From Paraspadella gotoi (Eukaryota > Chaetognatha), in NCBI GenBank assembly GCA_051294375.1, contig CM119269.1, positions 15,077,918 through 15,141,917 on the forward strand: a DNA stretch of 64,000 bases, written 5' to 3'. Under the pieces are notes generated by a model that had not been told where the DNA came from, ran no database searches, and saw only the letters and a program-made list of their open reading frames with translations. This document shows, one piece after another, positions 47,832-62,711 of this stretch. Position numbers and translations under genes: made by a program. How positions within the stretch are numbered: the first letter of the stretch is position 1; every line of letters starts with the position of its first letter.

Positions 47832-48225
47832 GTGGGCACCAGTGAGCTACATTTATATATAGTAATAAGTATATAATGGCTAAAATTTTAAAATAAAAAG
47901 TTTTAAATTTTAAGATTGGATTTGGATTCTTTGCAAAATGTTAATATATGAAAGTATGATTCTTTTTTAAAAATTATTTCATTAAGTTGGTCAAAAATCT
48001 AAAAAACTATATTTAAGATGTTAATTTTTAATTTCGAGCTTAAAAATATAGTTTTTTATAATTTTAACCTACTTAATGACATAATTTTTAAAAAATATTT
48101 ATATTTTCTTATAATAACTTTTAACAAGGAATTTGAATCTGTTTTCAGAGTTTAAAAAAAAACATTTTGAAATTTTGACATTATATAAGGGTAGTACTAT
48201 ATACAAAATAAGCTGACTGGGTTAC
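47832..48225. mobile_element. Palindromic MITE, family M1, copy 1
   Basis: About 390 bp, AT-rich, and self-complementary along most of its length: the ends (GTGGGCACCAGTGAGC and the complement of GCTGACTGGGTTAC) and the centre (CATTAAGTTGGTCAAAAAT against ATTTTTA.ACCTACTTAATG) pair. It has no coding capacity. A second copy lies at 58,464-58,858. Confidence 0.55.
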
Positions 48226-48955
48226 TATATTCATAAAAAAAACTATAGATTAATATTCACTAATATAATAATTTTCAAAATATAACTGCTAAATTTTGAT
48301 CCAAACTTTCACTTCACCCAACTAACCACCTTTAACCCTAATTTTCCTTTAAACCATTCTTAACCTTCATACATAACATTTTAAAAAATGACTCAATTGG
48401 ATAAAACTAATTAAAAGGACCACTCCCATATAATTCATATAGTTCAATGATGCAATATGTTTTCACTAATCTCAAATTTTTCACCCCCGGCGACCGGAGA
48501 AGGCGAATTCTGAATTTAGTAATATTTTTCATTCGCCGACTAGGACTTTTGACGAATAGAATGTTTTAACTTCCTAATCGCCTTGCATTGCAATATTGTG
48601 AAAATGGTGAATCATACGCTATTTTGTTTTGCCATTCACCATTCTTTCATCAGCCAAACTTTTTCCTCTCTCCAGATGTCTCTCTTTTTACGGCCAACGG
48701 ATCATCGCTCTACCCAAAAAGTTGCTCTCGTTAGCGGCTTTGTTGGTCATTGCCTTTCTTTCTCAGCCTATAAAACTTTACACGTGTAATATATTGTAAT
48801 TTTAATACAATTTTCGTCGATTTCAGGTCGAAGGCGGATGCCCGGTTAAGGAAATCGATGGCACCTCGGGCGTCGCCAACCACTCCTTCGATCTCCTCTT
48901 ATTTATTTGGACTCTTTTTATCTAAAACCGACGCTTGACGTAAACTAATATTGGG
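48226..48955. other. Upstream region of the zinc finger gene
   Basis: No confident gene. An exon-like piece near 48,827-48,925 follows TTTCAG and is open for about 33 codons ending in a hydrophobic run. It may be 5' UTR of the zinc finger transcript. A CATTCGCCGAC motif near 48,531 recurs in repeats at 57,108 and 62,712. Confidence 0.35.
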
Positions 48956-51900
48956 ATGAGTCAATTCGCGTTAGCGGGCGAGGTCCACCAACCGGCCAAG
49001 CGATTAAAGATGGATTCAGGGGTAGGTTTTATAGTACTTTAGGTTAATCTTGATATCACAATATTTAGAAATCAAAGATCTTTCTCCCTTCAATTATCTT
49101 CATTTTTGGCAGTCGATGGGGTGATCTGGGAATTGTGTACCTCGTCTCTCTTTGTCCCCGAGTTATTATTGAAGATTGAATGTTGTGACAGTTGTCAGTC
49201 TGGTTATACCTTCATGAGTGATGGTTTGACTTAACCGTCCTGAATTAAATGGCTGATGAATCTTAGATGTCGCAAGTTGTTAAAATCACCCCATAAGACC
49301 TGTAGTAAGAGCAACGACAATCACTTGAAGCGGTAGCTGTAACCAATTCTAGTAGTTTCAGATCGAGTTAAGTAGTTAAAATTATGTGTGACAATGGTAT
49401 TGTCTAAAGAGCTTTCGTTGAATTATGACAATTCTACGAAGTGATATTGATTTTAAATTCTGCTTCGACTCAACAGTCGTCGCCGATGCCTCGTCTATCC
49501 TTGGACTCTCCCCTCCAAGTGCCTTCAGTCACCTCCAACACTTCGTCGACGCTCTCCCCGATGAACCGCGGGGGTCCGGCCAAGTGTCCCTACTGCGAGG
49601 TGGTGGTGGCGCGACACTGCACCCTCCGCCGCCACATCGACTCGAAACACATGAAGAAGCGTCTCCGTTGCACCATCTGTCGACGCTCGGTCAAGTGGCG
49701 TCAGGACTTTAACAAACACATGAAGACACACGGGATCGAAAAAGACTTTAAGAACTACATGGAAGAGATCGTGGGCGACGGCGACAACGACGAGACCGCC
49801 GTCCCTCTTGTTAAAGCGTCGGCGTCGCCATCGCCCGTCGCCGAATCAGTGGTCGACACTCGATCGTCGGCGACGTCGTCGCCGCCGTCGGCTTCTCAAT
49901 CGTCATCATCTTCCGATTCTCAATCGATAGTCGGTGTCTCACAGAATCCGCCTCTTGATCAATCGCTTCAAACCGTGCAGACTTTTTCTCCTCAATCCGT
50001 TCTTCCTCAACAGTTGGTGCTTCCCGGGTATTACGCGCCTCAACAGCCTTTGGTTATCGCCGGCGCCGCCGCTCCCACGGTTTTTGCCGCTTTCCCCTCG
50101 GCGCCTTTGGTTCGAACTCCGTCCGGGAACATAGCTTCGCCGACCCAGTTTATCCCTGCGCTGTCGTCCGCTCCTCCGTCTGGACGGCTGCTGCTGCAAT
50201 GCGGCCTCTGCGCCTCCACCTTCGCGTCTCGAGAAGAATTCGATCATCACGCGGCAGAAGCTCACAATGCTGTTGTTCCTACCGGACAGAACGACGTCCG
50301 CAACGAAATAAACGACGACAACAACAACGACGACGCGAAATCCGCGACTCCGGCTCCGTCGGCCGCGCCTTCCTGCGTCGTAACTGCGGAATCGGAAGAG
50401 AAATCGATCGGCGTCGACGATTCTCTCGCTCCCTCTTCTCCTCCCGCCCTTCCCTCTTCTCCTCCTCCCGCCCTTCCCTCTGCTTCTCCCGCCCTTCCCT
50501 CTGCCTCCCATCGCTCAACACCGAGTCCCACACTTTCCCTCGCGGGTCGTCCGGATCTCTTCACCACTATCGACTGGAACAACGGGCTCGATCTCCTCTC
50601 CAATGTGGCGTGCCCGGCCCCTCCTCGGAATCACCCGCCAACCTCGCCGCTGCCCGCCACCACGGCACCATCCACCCCGCGGGCGCCCGATTCCTCGTCG
50701 CGCTCGACGCAATTGCGATGCTCTCGATGCGCCAGATCTTTCACCAATATGAGGTCGTTGAGGATGCACTTTGCCGCGCAACACACCGAAAGAAGGATAT
50801 TGTGCAAGATTTGTCGTCAGGATTTTAAATACAATTCGAGCGCAACATATCACCTGAGGAAGCAGCACAACATTACCGACAATTTTGCCGATTACAAGAG
50901 GGTTGAGGGTGAGCCTTGAGTGCTGAAGATAATTTTGCGAGCGTTTCGTGTGATGATTAGCCAGAGATCGAGGCAGATCATCAGACCATAAATTTAATTA
51001 AAATTTTAGTTGGTTAGTTTTTAACTAGTACGATACGATTATAGAAAGAATTTAGATATAACTTTAAACTTTTTGAATCTTTTTTTGCAATAGGTTTAGT
51101 CAAAATAAAATTTTATCCGTGTTAATTTTTTATACAGGTGAACCCCTGGACGACGACGAGATGCAGTTAACGAACTTCCCGGCCGACGCTTCACCTCTCC
51201 GCGACTCGCGTTTTCGATCTCCTTCTCCCTCCATCGTGGGCGGCGACGACGACGACGACACTCTCGTTCCCTGCGCCGGCTGCGGTCGCGGCCATCCCAA
51301 GGAGTTCGTCCGTCTTTGCCAACACTGCCACCGGCTGTTTAGGTAATTACAACGTGACGCACTGCAACCCGCCGCTAAAAAAATCGCCATTTTTAAATAA
51401 TTAAATTTTATATTGATTGGTTTTGATTTGACGTGGCAATGAGCTTTAAAATTTGTTTCATATTTTAAAACCCAAATGTTTTTTTATCGTCGCAATTGAT
51501 TGTGCTTGTAACGATTTGGGACAATGGTCCTAATAAACATCGTCGTTGTTAGCAACGTTCCAAATTATAGATCGCTTTTTTAAATATATTATTTATAATT
51601 GTATAAAGCTTAAATATATATTCTTATCATGAAAAAAAAATGATGAGGTGATACATTAAATATGATTTTATATAAACAGAACCAATTTTTTTAATATGAA
51701 AACTTTCAAATTATTTGTTTATATGTTTCTTTATCTTTTTTTTTTAAATTATATGTCGCTCTCTCTTTTTTTAAGTCGCTGCCTCTTCTGATTTGTCCAA
51801 AAACAAGTTCAGCTCTACAGCGGCTGGACTTCTCTCTCTTTATTTTTAGTTTTTTGGTTTTTTTTTAAATTATATCAGCATCGCAGTCGAGCATGCTATC

Positions 51901-54502
51901 ATTTTACCATCTTTTTTCATAATCTTTTTATTTTTTGTTTATTTATTCTTCATTTTTAATTTAGAAAGTTTTTAAAAAATTGAAAAAAAAATTGAATACG
52001 ATCGTTCTCCCTCTCTAAACCTTAGTCTTTAAATGAGAGATAATTTTCTGCTCATTTATGAGTCAAATTAAAACCAATTAATATAAAAATTTGGATATAA
52101 AAATAATTTGGGTTTTTACTATACAAAAAACCTTCAAGATTAAAAAAGGTTTGCTTATAGCGATTTTTTTTTTAACGGCGGTTTTCAGTGTGTCACCTTG
52201 TATTTTGCCGACGAGAACCTTAAAATCATTTACAGAAGTCTTCATATTATAAAATGAGGTACCCCTTTTTTGTGACCAGAATCTGTTCCCACCAAACTAC
52301 CCAATCGAATTTAATGAAATTTTACATTTAGAGTGCTAATGACTATATAAAAGGTGGACCCCTGGGGGGCCATAAAATGCTAAAAAATTTTTTTTTATTT
52401 TTCAAATTTTTTTAGTAGCATCAGGTGCATTGACGTTTTAAACATAAGAAAAAAACATTTTAGAACTAAAATTGATAAATTTGCAATAATTTAGCATGTT
52501 TGAAGATGCATGGTTCATCGTTTTACTTCCAATTTTCCCAAATTATTGCAAATCTGACTTTAACTGCTGATGTTCATGAAGCTAAAAATTAAGGTAAATG
52601 AATATTTTTGAGGTAATAAATACGTTTTTGTGGAAGAGTAAACGTCTGTGCAACTATTTAAAACAAAAATAATAAAAAAATTTGAAAATTTTTTTTGCCA
52701 TTTGTGGCCCTCAGGGGCTGCCCCCTCTGGGCCCCTTATCTCAGCTTAGGGGTGGAATGTAAAAATTCGCCTCGATAGTTCCATTTGTATCACTACTGGT
52801 ACTCCGCATGCAAAATTTCATTAAATTCTATTCAGTAGTTTTCTCGGAACGTGTTCTGGTCACAAGAAAGGGGTACCACATTTTATAATATGAAGCCTTC
52901 TGTAGTCATGTTCGCTAATATGGATTAAACCAATTTTTCAGATGCACGGCGTTGTTGCGTCGCCATCTGTGGGAGATGCATCGCGCCAAGGCTGATTCGT
53001 CTTCCGTCGCATCGCCTTCGTCAGGAGTCGACTTGTCCCACCGCTGTTTCCGCTGCAACATGCGGTTCGGCTGCTCCGACTCGCTCGCTCTTCATCTAAA
53101 ACACGCCCACGACGCCGCTCTCTTCGTTTGTCGACTTTGTGGTGCCGCGTTCCAAGACGCGACCATATTCGCTTCTCACTCCTCCCAGTGCGCATCTCCC
53201 AGATCTCGCGCTGCTCCCACGATATTCTCTCCTGCAGCAGCGTCTACTTGGGACGCTGGATTCGCTTTCGACCTCAACGAGATGGCGCCAATGACGCCGA
53301 TGGCCACGACGACGCCCGTCGAATCGCCGTGCGCCGATACTCGAGAGGATATGACGGCAATAGAAAGTTCGTTGACAAGTTCCGATTTCCAAGTGGCCGA
53401 TTCTGCCTCAAGAGCGGTCTTCTACAAAACGGACTCTGATCTAACTTCTGCAGTGGAACCACATCCGCCGCCCTCCGTGGCTCCTACGAGCTTTTTCTCA
53501 TCAATAACTTCTCCAAAGAGACGCGTTAGCGGCGACGTCTTCGATTGCGAAAACGACGACGTTGACGACGACGACGACGACTCTCTCCTCGGCGTCGGGT
53601 CCAACGCCTCGTCGTCTACTCCTCTCAAAGGCGGCAAAGTCCGTGGTCACTACCCTTGCGACAAGTGCTCTAAGGTCTACCAGTATCGAGCGACACTCAA
53701 GCTGCATTCCGAATTCGTGCACGACCGAAAGGGATTTGCATGCCCGCTCTGCGACAAGATCTTCCCCAGAGCCGATCATCTTCAGGTAAGCGGTTGTTTT
53801 TGACGCTATATGCATGATACCAAAAGCTTGTGGGGATAATCGGAGTTGCACTCTCAGACCGTAACCAAAGGGTTTCCTGTGCTGCCCGGCTGAGTAGGGC
53901 TTCTACCTTACCTGTTAGCGTTAGAGGCTTCGGACCCTCCATGACGCCGCCTGGCACTGGAGCAGTTATACTCGTACCATTTAGCTTTGTCACGTAGTAG
54001 GAAGTCTTTAGGGCTGTGGAGAGTGGATAAAATGCATGGTTTGGTTGTTGCGTTCAACCGCTTAGACGTTGGGTTAGACCGAGAGAAAACGGAGGCGAGG
54101 AAGTGTGAATAAACTGACACTGTACCATCCCAAGTTCTCTTTTCTCGAGAGGTGTATGACGAAGAAGGAATAGGTGTGGAAACTGTGGGATACATAATTT
54201 TACATATATCCTATCCTGATAGCGTATGTCTGAGTGGCCGCTCCGAGCGCTGATAGAAGTGAGGCAGTGCGAATATACTACCGCCACATCGTGCTTGTCA
54301 ATTTTTCTTGTTTATGATTTGATTTGAATTGCCCAATCCGCAGGAGCACAACGAAGAGATTCATCTCAAACTGAAATTTACTTGCGATCTCTGCGGAGAA
54401 TCTTTCGACAGAAAAAGGATTTGGAGAACTCATTTTCCAAACGTCCACAACATGACACCAAAACAGGCGCTGGCTAAAATCGCCGCTACCGCCAATTCTT
54501 AA
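48956..54502 (+). CDS. C2H2 zinc finger protein with eleven dispersed fingers
   Basis: A probable nuclear DNA- or RNA-binding regulator of 901 residues. Exons, all phases matching: 48,956-49,021; 49,477-50,908; 51,138-51,342; 52,942-53,785; 54,344-54,502. Fingers occur in groups separated by low-complexity Ser/Pro/Asp linkers: CPYC..HIDSKH, CTIC..HMKTHG, CGLC..HAAEAH, CSRC..HFAAQH and CKIC..HLRKQH in exon 2; one split by the intron after exon 3 (CQHCHRLFR then CTALLRRHLWEMH); then CFRC..HLKHAH, a C2HC variant (CRLC..HSSQC), CDKC..HSEFVH, one split by the last intron (CPLC..HNEEIH), and CDLC..HFPNVH near the C-terminus. An early KRLK patch may act in nuclear import. Spacing is irregular and linkers are not TGEKP, so this is not a KRAB/Kruppel-type array. 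I cannot name an ortholog. Confidence 0.88.
52233..52902. mobile_element. MITE with about 100-bp terminal inverted repeats, family M2
   Basis: A 670-bp element in the third zinc finger gene intron. The left end CAGAAGTCTTCATATTATAA is mirrored by the complement of the right end (CAGAAGGCTTCATATTATAA), and the match continues for about 100 bp on each side. TA flanks both ends (52,231-52,232 and 52,903-52,904), as expected for a Tc1/mariner-type target duplication. The centre is AT-rich with short GGCCC-type blocks and no open frame. Confidence 0.75.
53800..54330. repeat. GC-richer intron insert of unknown class
   Basis: The last zinc finger gene intron is far less AT-rich than the other introns and carries tRNA-like pieces (GTCTGAGTGGCCGCTCCGAG near 54,227; GCGTTCAACCGC near 54,050). 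It may be a short interspersed element, but no clean A/B-box pair was found. Confidence 0.3.
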
Positions 54503-56205
54503 TTAATCGCATCATCATTTTAACAGTTTGTTTTTCATGGCTGATTTACATATGTATTTTTGTCCATTTATTCTTTGGCTTTTGGAAAATTTTGTTGATT
54601 TCGCGAATGGCGATTTTTCATAGCTATTACTCGAATTTGGTGCTGGTGTTTATTTTTTTTCGTCTGGTGAAAAAGTTTCATTGTAAATGATTTCAGGTTA
54701 ATTTTGATATCCCTGTGCAGTGTGAATTTGGGTCGTTGTTATTCATACTTTAAGTTTGTCTAGACTAGCGGAAATTACAATGCTGTTTTAAGTATTGTTT
54801 TGTTAGATAACAGTTATTCAAAGCGCGCAATTTCTTGAGATTCGTTGTATTTATTTTCTAATTTGTTTTAGTGGCTACGATTTCTTAATTCTTATGGCAG
54901 AAAAATATTAATTTAATTGTTTAAATAGTTTAATGCCCATTTATATTATATTTTTAATTTACCCTTAATTTTATTTGTTGTTATTTAAATAATACTAATT
55001 TTGATGAAGCTCAAACTCAGTACTAACTACTACGTAGTAGATTAATGTTTTGTTCATTTAAGAAATTCTGCCACCGTGCCTTAGGTATTTTGTCTTTATA
55101 TACTTTGGCTTTAAATTGTATTATAGGGTTTTTATTTGGTATGCTTACTAAGTTATTGCTTAAAACGTATTTTACAGACCCATACACATATAAAATTGAG
55201 CCAAACTTTTTTTTATAAAGTATAAAACATCGGTTTGAACAGCTCGGGACCATAACGCCTAATTAAGGGTTTAAAAACGTTTTAACCTCAGAACTAGAAG
55301 CTTACCATTAAGTCTTGAGAAGTTCATTAATTTGGAAGTCTGTACTGTAGCTAAAAATGATTGTACTGTATCTGTAAGATCTATTCAATTTTTTACATTC
55401 TTCTTCCTGCCTTTTGATTATGTATAAAACTTATCCTTTGTGCCCTTCTTTATAAGTATAAAGTTTTTGAGCTAATCGGGATTTACGTTTTGTTCATTAT
55501 CTTGGAAGTATATTTTATTTATGACATGATCTGATCCTATCGTTGGCAGAAATGTCAATTGAATAAATGTTTCTCTTTCAAACTGGCTTTGTGTGTTTTA
55601 AATTCAAATCATAATATATCAAGTCATTTCATTATTCAAATTCAGGTTGGAAGCAAAGATTAGTACCATTCCTTATATTTGTTTTTGAACCTTTATAGAA
55701 AGATTTAAGATATTTAAATCAAATTGTTTTCCTGATTCCAGAGGTAGCTAAAAGTTAGGCAGGAAAATATTTGATTCTCTATTCTCTATTCCATGTTTTT
55801 AAAAAACTGAAAACTACAGAAAACCTTTTTCTTATAACAGTGAATTTCAGTAAACTTGCTTGTATAATAATAATCTTTATGATCGCACAACTCAAATTTT
55901 ATTTGCATAAATAATTTTTAAACCATCTGAGAGCTCAAAAATTTTAAATTTTAATTACAGATCTGGTAAAAAAAAAGTTTAAACTTTGAACCCCAACTAT
56001 TTTGCTTGGCTGTCGTCCTATTAATTAAAACATGGGTTTATTTGAAAACTAAGAAAAAGATCTTTCATTCGAGCCCATGACGAGGTTTTTATGTTAAATA
56101 TTATAGAAGCTGTGATAAAATTAAAAAAGGATCAAAATTTTGTCATAATTTTTTTTTTATGCTTTTATTATTGAAACTTCAAAACAGTTAAACTCAAAAA
56201 AAAAA
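54503..56205. other. Intergenic, AT-rich, partly repeated at the window end
   Basis: No gene recognised. From about 55,243 to 55,884 the sequence is almost identical to 63,362-64,000, with differences that are mostly single-base indels. The first part (54,503-55,240) should include the 3' UTR of the zinc finger gene. Confidence 0.6.
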
Positions 56206-56764
56206 AGCTGCAATTGTTGAGCTTTGGAAAGTGGGTTTTTCAAGATATAGGATCGCCAAACGGTTACATTTCTCTCTTACAGCCGTCTGTAGAGTTATCA
56301 AATTTGAAGCAACTGGAGTCCTTAGAGCGGTTGGAAGCAGGCGGCCTTTCATGTCCATGGAGAGTAAGGACTATGAGCTGGAAAGTCTCGCAATTTTGCA
56401 AACCAGTTGAGAAAAAAATGGAAAGAAGAATTGTTACATGTTCATTGTTCAACAGTGAAGAAGCGGCATTTTATATAGAGGATGGAGCTCCTAGATAAGA
56501 AGCCAAAGCTACCCAAAAATGTTATGAGGAAAACTGGATCGAGGTGCTCAAACCGACTGCAACATCATCAAAAATGTTTGGACAAGGATAAAAAAAGCTA
56601 TTTTACAGTATAATGCTACGAAGAGTTTACAAAATAAAACAAATTGTAAAATGTATTTGGCGGGAGCTGAACCCTTCAATTTGCACAGCCTGTACGACTC
56701 TCTCGCTCGTCACATGGTAGCGGTACTGGAAACATGGTGGTACGACAATGTATTAATTAACTGA
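56206..56764 (+). pseudogene. Tc1-like transposase remnant
   Basis: The frame starting near 56,206 encodes a Tc1-type helix-turn-helix domain: IVELWKVGFSRYRIAKRL, then SLTAVCRVIKFEATG and GSRRPF, resembling the paired-like DNA-binding region of Tc1/mariner transposases, and ends early at a TGA. Near 56,545-56,590 a piece like NIIKNVWTRIKKAI resembles the region after the DDE catalytic block, and 56,690-56,764 (LYDSLARHMVAVLE) resembles the C-terminus. The catalytic centre is mostly missing and frames are broken. Dead element. Confidence 0.6.
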
Positions 56765-57107
56765 GTCCTAAAAAATATTTTCTTTCAAATAATAAAATAA
56801 AATAACTATTAAACTTTTTTTTGACCAGATCGGTATTTAGTTAAAATAAAATTATTACTTCACTGGCGCACGATATTTTCTGCGTTTCTTTAGACTTTAC
56901 AAAATCAAAGAAATCTGTTTCTCAGGATCAAACGTTCTTCCACGTTAAGACAGATGTCACCTGGTAAATCTTTCGACGACAAAAGATTGTTTACTTCGCT
57001 GAACAGTCATGATTGACGTGGAAAAGCTAATAAAAAACTGATATCCTTCATTTGATAAATTTAATAAATGATTGTTCATTATGTTAATATAATAGGCACT
57101 ATTTTAC
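56765..57107. other. Intergenic, nothing recognised
   Basis: AT-rich sequence with no open frame or repeat that I can name. Confidence 0.4.
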
Positions 57108-57690
57108 ATTCGCCGACTGGGGTGAGGGGATTAAGGGTTGNNNNNNNNNNNNNNNNNNNNNNNNNTTGCTCACAGTAAAATAATAATAGTAAAATAATAA
57201 AGTGGTCGTCAGGACTTTATAAAAGGTAAAAACTAAGAGTTCTGTAATATAAATATCGTTAGAGCATCCCTGTGGGATAATGAAATTTTTTTAAAAATTA
57301 AGATTTTATGTATTAGTTAATAACATAGAATCATTTAAAATTGATTGTATTACTATAAATTATGAAAAAATAATTTCAAATTCAGAATTTTTAAAAACGG
57401 ATTCTGGAAGAGCATAAAAAATAAATAAAAAATATTATAAGATTTTAAAATTTTTGTTTTATTTTTAAAATTAATAAAAAATTATAGTATGATGATTTTT
57501 AAAGGTTTTTCCCTTATTAACCACTTATCATCGAAATATTGAAAAACGCATTATAATTTGTAAATAACTTTTCATAGGTTATTTGAATCCGTTCTTAAAA
57601 AATAAATTTAAAAAAAAAAAATTTCATTGCTAATGCTTCAATGCGTATTAAGGCGTAGTAAAAATTTCTATAACTTTAATTGAAATTCTA
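57108..57690. repeat. Repeat segment also present at 62,712-63,336
   Basis: Begins ACATTCGCCGACTGGGGTGA and runs to a block with GCGTATTAAGGCGTAGT. The two copies match nearly base for base apart from indels and N gaps. A diverged inverted piece of the terminal block lies near 58,937. It could be a recent transposable element or one locus assembled twice. Confidence 0.6.
57141..57165. other. Assembly gap, 25 N
   Basis: A run of exactly 25 N inside the repeat segment. The other copy reads through here with only a few extra bases, so the real gap is close to zero. Confidence 0.99.
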
Positions 57691-57702
57691 AAAGTGGGAA
57701 CT

Positions 57703-57982
57703 GTAGTCGGGCATTGCCTAGGTTCACCCCGCCGAGAAACATGACGCTTTCAGTTGTGACCCGGTGGCTCATTGAGGAAAGCCATCAGCTCATTAACACT
57801 AGGTACCGGGTTCAATCCCAACACGGTACCTACTCTGCGGGAAGCGTGAGGACGGCCGTAAGCCGCCTTGGGGGCATGGCAAACCCTCAAGCCTGGTTCC
57901 AAGCCCAGGGACCCGTTCCATGGCTGCTAGAGGGGGTTATAGAAGTTACGGACAGTCATCTTCAGCCCACGTAGTGCCTTAT
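57703..57982 (+). mobile_element. tRNA-derived SINE, family 2, copy 1
   Basis: Contains an A-box-like TGGCTCATTGAGG and, about 35 nt on, a perfect B-box GGTTCAATCCC, as in RNA polymerase III promoters of tRNA-derived SINEs. It starts GTAGTCGGGCATTGCC and ends CTTATCCACA. A linker of about 128 bp separates it from a nearly identical second copy. Open frames in it are incidental. Confidence 0.65.
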
Positions 57983-58110
57983 CCACACTGGTGAGCCCAT
58001 CCTGTCAGAGCGTATTCCAACCTTCTGATTCCAGGCCCTTGGTCTAGCTGAAGATTGCTCCCCTCCCTACACTGGAAGCAGTGCAGGGTGGGTTACAATC
58101 TGGGGGGCAT

Positions 58111-58397
58111 GTAGTCGGGCATTGCCTAGGTTCACCCCGCCGAGAAACATGACGCTTTCAGTTTGGACCCGGTGGCTCATTGAGGGAAAGCCATCAGCCT
58201 CATGACCACTAGGTACCGGGTTCAATCCCAACACGGTACCTACTCTGCGGGAAGCGTGAGGACGGCCGTAAGCCGCCTTGGGGGCATGGCAAACCCTCAA
58301 GCCTGGTTCCAAGCCCAGGGACCCGTTCCATGGCTGCTAGAAGGGGTTATAAAAGTTACGGACAGTCATCTTCAGCCCACGTAGTGCCTTATCCACA
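58111..58397 (+). mobile_element. tRNA-derived SINE, family 2, copy 2
   Basis: Same start, A-box, B-box and end as the copy at 57,703, differing by a few indels and substitutions. The two copies are direct repeats with a period of about 408 bp, so the pair may be a dimeric or tandemly duplicated element. Confidence 0.65.
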
Positions 58398-58463
58398 GAA
58401 CGAACAACATTATATTAATGAACATTTATATATAAAAAAATTTATAATAAATTTTACAATTTA

Positions 58464-58858
58464 CACAGTAGGCCATATTTATACTAGTATAAACCAATAA
58501 TGTTAAAATTTCAAAACAGTTTTTTCTAAGATTTTTTTGCAGATTTGGATTCGTCATAAAAAGTTGATAAAAAGAAATATAATTCTTTTGAAAAATTCCT
58601 TCATTAAGTAGGTCAAAAATTAGAAAAAGCTATATTTTAAGCTGAAAATTAACTTTCAATATATATTAAATATAGTTTTTTTAATTTTTAACCCACTTAA
58701 TGAAAGAATTTTTAAAAAATGAATTATATTTTCTTACATCAACTTTTGATGAGGAATTCAAATCTGCAATCAAAATTAAGAAAAGCCTATTTTGAAATTT
58801 TTCAATTTATAAGGATAGTACTATATATAAATATAGCTTATTTGGAAAATTAAAAACA
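58464..58858. mobile_element. Palindromic MITE, family M1, copy 2
   Basis: Diverged relative of the element at 47,832: same fold-back layout, with CATTAAGTAGGTCAAAAAT in the left arm answered by ATTTTTAACCCACTTAATG in the right arm, and ends that pair (AGTAGGCCATATTTATA against the TATATATAAATATAGCTTAT side). Confidence 0.5.
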
Positions 58859-59249
58859 TAAAAGTAATTTTTTTTACAAATTAATGTTCACTGATGGTAT
58901 GTTGTTCATAATGACTTTTAAAATTTCGTAGGCAACTTTCACTACGCCTTAATGCGTATGCTTCAATGTTATACTGTGCTTCACTAGTTAACAAAATGAT
59001 AGTAAACATTAATTAATTATATGATGGACAAATGAATTTTATTTTACAAAACTCCTAATGAAAAAAGTGATCAATTTTGGCCCGCCTTATTGCTTAAGGT
59101 CAAATGTAATTAAGGTTAAGGGGTTTACGTTGTATACAAAGTAGCGACAATCCTAATCGGCGAAATTAAAATTTTAGGTTAATCTAATGTGGATATTTCG
59201 CGGATTAATATTTACACCGCATTTTCTTGATAATTATTTTGGTGTGAGG

Positions 59250-61983
<2,734 letters not shown>

Positions 61984-62066
61984 AAACATGATTTCGCTAT
62001 TGCACTATTTGTCTGGAATTTAGTTAATGTGACAAACTTTTTTATTTTATATTCGAGCTTTCAAAA

Positions 62067-62705
62067 ATGCCTTTGCCAAAGGCTTTGGCAACTGAAAAGT
62101 TCCGACTTTATAATCCACCTTTGGAAGAAGTTGGGGAAGTCTTTGCCTCCGGATGCGTATAACTTTCATGACGTAGAGGTCCGCGTAGTCACTTGTCCTG
62201 ACCTCTCGACTCCCCTTTCGGTTTGGCCGCGCCGGGTCTCTGTGGTGACGCCGCCTCGCGACGTCGGTGGTGTCGGCAATTTGATACCGGACGCCGAGAC
62301 CAGCGAAAACTTTCTCCTTCGAAAAAATCGCGTCAGCTGCGGAACTTAGCAATGGCGGCGCTGATCGGACCCGGTGCGCGGAGATTCTCGTTTTGTAGGT
62401 CTGTACTTTCAACTAGCAACTATAACCTGTTTGTTTACATCTACGACTTGAATACAACATAAAGGTACGAATGTTGAGATGATGGCCAATCTTCAGGATC
62501 CTTGGTCCAAACCACGTCGTGAATCGATCTCGTTTCTCCAAAGTCGGCGGAAACGATGAATGCGCGCTGGACGTATACCAGACGATGAACTTTGCTCTAA
62601 TGGCGAATCTGTTTCTGTCTAGAGGTGAATGGATTTTTTTTTTCTTACTTATATTAATTACTGTAAACATTTTCTTTCTATTACCGATCGCAGGCGAAAT
62701 CGGCC
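62067..62705 (+). CDS. C11orf54/PTD012-like (DUF1907) protein, 5' part, frameshifted and truncated
   Basis: The family is a zinc-containing predicted ester hydrolase. Matching pieces: FRLYNPPLEEVGEVFASGC, NFHDVEVRVVTCPDLS, APGLCGD, RDVGGVGNLIPD, AALIGPGARRF (to about 62,395), then exon 62,465-62,624 with SRFSKVGGNDECALDVYQ and MNFALMANLFLSRG. Four or so frame changes separate them. A final acceptor near 62,693 starts GEIGL and the sequence then runs into a repeat. The C-terminal HxHxH zinc site is outside or lost. Start Met at 62,067 is chosen because the next residues lead into the conserved N-terminus. It lies 83 bp after xylulokinase, on the same strand. Identification rests on pattern recall; frames should be treated as unreliable. 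Confidence 0.6.
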
Positions 62706-62711
62706 TCCTTT

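Noticed and set aside
48583-48925. Possible small secreted protein upstream of the zinc finger gene (hydrophobic run after KKLLSLAALL; second piece ending in a hydrophobic tail)
   Set aside because: No start codon in the frame of the first piece, and splice phases do not join the two pieces cleanly.
49939-50868. Overlapping open frames on both strands within the zinc finger exon
   Set aside because: Arg- and Ser-rich shadows of the GC-rich coding frame, which itself has clear C2H2 motifs.
57714-58384. Two similar short open frames at 57.7 and 58.2 kb
   Set aside because: They lie inside SINE copies with pol III box motifs; not genes.
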